DNA of 64,000 nt from Gemmatimonadota bacterium (GTDB taxonomy: Bacteria > Gemmatimonadota > Gemmatimonadetes > Gemmatimonadales > Gemmatimonadaceae), in NCBI GenBank assembly GCA_016719105.1, contig JADKAQ010000004.1, forward strand, positions 124,001 through 188,000, in the 5' to 3' direction. The notes under the pieces were generated by a model. It saw nothing but the letters and a program-made list of their open reading frames with translations. It was not told where the DNA came from and searched no databases. The position numbers were made by a program, and so were the translations under genes. Within the stretch, counting starts at the first letter, position 1, and the number at the start of each line of letters is the position of its first letter. Below are positions 63,160 through 64,000 of this stretch, one piece after another.

Positions 63160-64000
63160 AGTTCCCGTTCCTCTCGAAGGCTCGCCCTGCCTTTCCGACC
63201 GCCGCCGACTTCGGCTTCCTGGAGCTGCGGGGCGGGGGTTCGCGCGTCGTCATCGTCCCGTCGTTAGGTGGCAAGCTCACCGAACTGGAGATGGGCGGAC
63301 GGCAGTGGCTGTGGACGAGCGACATCGTGCCGCTGTCGCGGGGGATCGACGGGACCTCGTACCTGGAGTCGGGCGACAGCGGGGGATTCGACGAGTGCTT
63401 CCCGACGGTGTCGGCGTGCCGCGTCCCCGGATGGGTCCGCGCCTTCGGCGGCATCGAGCTGCCGGACCACGGCGAGCTCTGGTCGCAGGAACCGGTGCTC
63501 ACCGTGCGCACCGGGGCCGACGGACAGCGTGCCATCCTCACCTGGCGCGGCGTGCGCTTCCCGTACCGACTGCAACGGGACATCAGGGTTGCGCCTGACG
63601 GAACGGTGCACATGGAGTACGCCCTGGCCAACGACGGCACTGAGCGCCTCCCGTTCCTCTGGGCGGCGCACCCGATGTTCCCGATGAGCGCCGAGACGCG
63701 CGTGGTCCTCCCGGAAGGCGCCCGGCTGCGCGTCTTCGCGCGACACGAGATCGAACTCGGCGAAGTGCGCTCCGAGCATCGCTGGCCGTTCATCCGCGGC
63801 AGCGGGAAGGTCTACGACTTCAGCCACCCGTTCGCCGCCGCCAAGCGGTACGCCTGCAAGCTCTTCGTCGACATGCCCGAGGGGTGGGCGACGCTGCGCG
63901 AGGGGAACCAGGAGCTGGCGATGCGATTCGATCCCACGCTCGTGAGCCACGTCGGCGTCTGGCTCAACAAGAAGGGGTGGACCCCGTTTCGGCGCGAGGA
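63156..64000 (+). CDS. Aldose 1-epimerase-like protein (partial, cut by right edge)
   Basis: The gene begins at GTG 63156, overlapping the ispH stop by 4 bp (GTGA), and is still open at the window end, so only about 281 codons are present. The text RVVIVPSLGGKLTELEMGG, FDECFPTVSACRV, PDHGELWS and FLWAAHPMFPMS resembles the galactose mutarotase fold, with catalytic His and Glu still to be confirmed downstream. It may epimerise sugars or be a related sugar-binding protein. One CGTTAGG word lies at 63263. Confidence 0.75.
   Translation, partial: MKFPFLSKARPAFPTAADFGFLELRGGGSRVVIVPSLGGKLTELEMGGRQWLWTSDIVPLSRGIDGTSYLESGDSGGFDECFPTVSACRVPGWVRAFGGIELPDHGELWSQEPVLTVRTGADGQRAILTWRGVRFPYRLQRDIRVAPDGTVHMEYALANDGTERLPFLWAAHPMFPMSAETRVVLPEGARLRVFARHEIELGEVRSEHRWPFIRGSGKVYDFSHPFAAAKRYACKLFVDMPEGWATLREGNQELAMRFDPTLVSHVGVWLNKKGWTPFRRE

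Overview
This 64 kb window is a high-G+C, densely coded bacterial chromosome segment (roughly 70% G+C by eye). The gene content best fits Gemmatimonadota: a fused E1 alpha/beta 2-oxoacid dehydrogenase, a giant DUF11-repeat outer-membrane protein, paired Ser/Thr kinases with C-terminal membrane segments, and a BlaI/M56 peptidase pair. That assignment is an inference from gene content, because there is no rRNA or other phylogenetic marker in the window. No insertion sequence, prophage, CRISPR array or convincing tRNA was seen. Both edges cut a gene: an Ig-like lipoprotein at the left and an aldose-1-epimerase-like protein at the right.

Layout. 1-5 kb: Ig-like lipoprotein, E1 alpha/beta fusion, OmpA-type envelope protein, HIT protein. 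5-6 kb: a structured leader with a strong terminator immediately upstream of an HNH endonuclease gene, then a 420-bp gene-free stretch. 6-16 kb: a 3,063-residue surface protein (about 14 DUF11 repeats, a CnaB-like domain, an Ig-like domain and an outer-membrane barrel) coupled to an OmpA-type lipoprotein. 16-19 kb: a secreted small protein and a BlaI-family repressor plus M56 peptidase operon with two matching operator dyads. 19-30 kb: a leftward run of overlapping genes comprising three glycosyltransferases, an ABC exporter, a tandem-domain phosphotransferase and an outer-membrane barrel, followed by nadE and a small gene. This looks like a glycan or glycolipid assembly and export locus and is the best candidate for an undescribed system here.

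30-40 kb: class A penicillin-binding protein, a soluble chemoreceptor beside a separate Aer-like PAS protein, a MacB/FtsX-type permease, an M8-like secreted metalloprotease, and lon. 40-48 kb: two tandem Ser/Thr kinases, a secreted amidohydrolase, and a three-gene overlapping operon (hydrolase, TPR protein, glycine-zipper protein). 48-58 kb: hsp20 with a possible Shine-Dalgarno-masking hairpin, an alpha/beta hydrolase, a DEAD-box helicase, an orphan pseudopilin, a small lipoprotein, phosphofructokinase, a secreted protein and a DEAH helicase. 58-64 kb: GNAT acetyltransferase, a TetR plus ECF sigma pair behind an apparently leaderless promoter, a CGNR regulator, and an overlapping operon of NTPase, thioesterase, ispH and aldose epimerase.

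Two genome-style features stand out. First, genes are very often coupled by ATGA, GTGA or TGATG overlaps. Second, the 7-mer CCTAACG/CGTTAGG occurs about 30 times on both strands, in several reading frames, at stop codons and between genes. Essentially every TTA leucine codon I noticed lies in this word. All functional calls come from reading motifs by eye; no database search was run.
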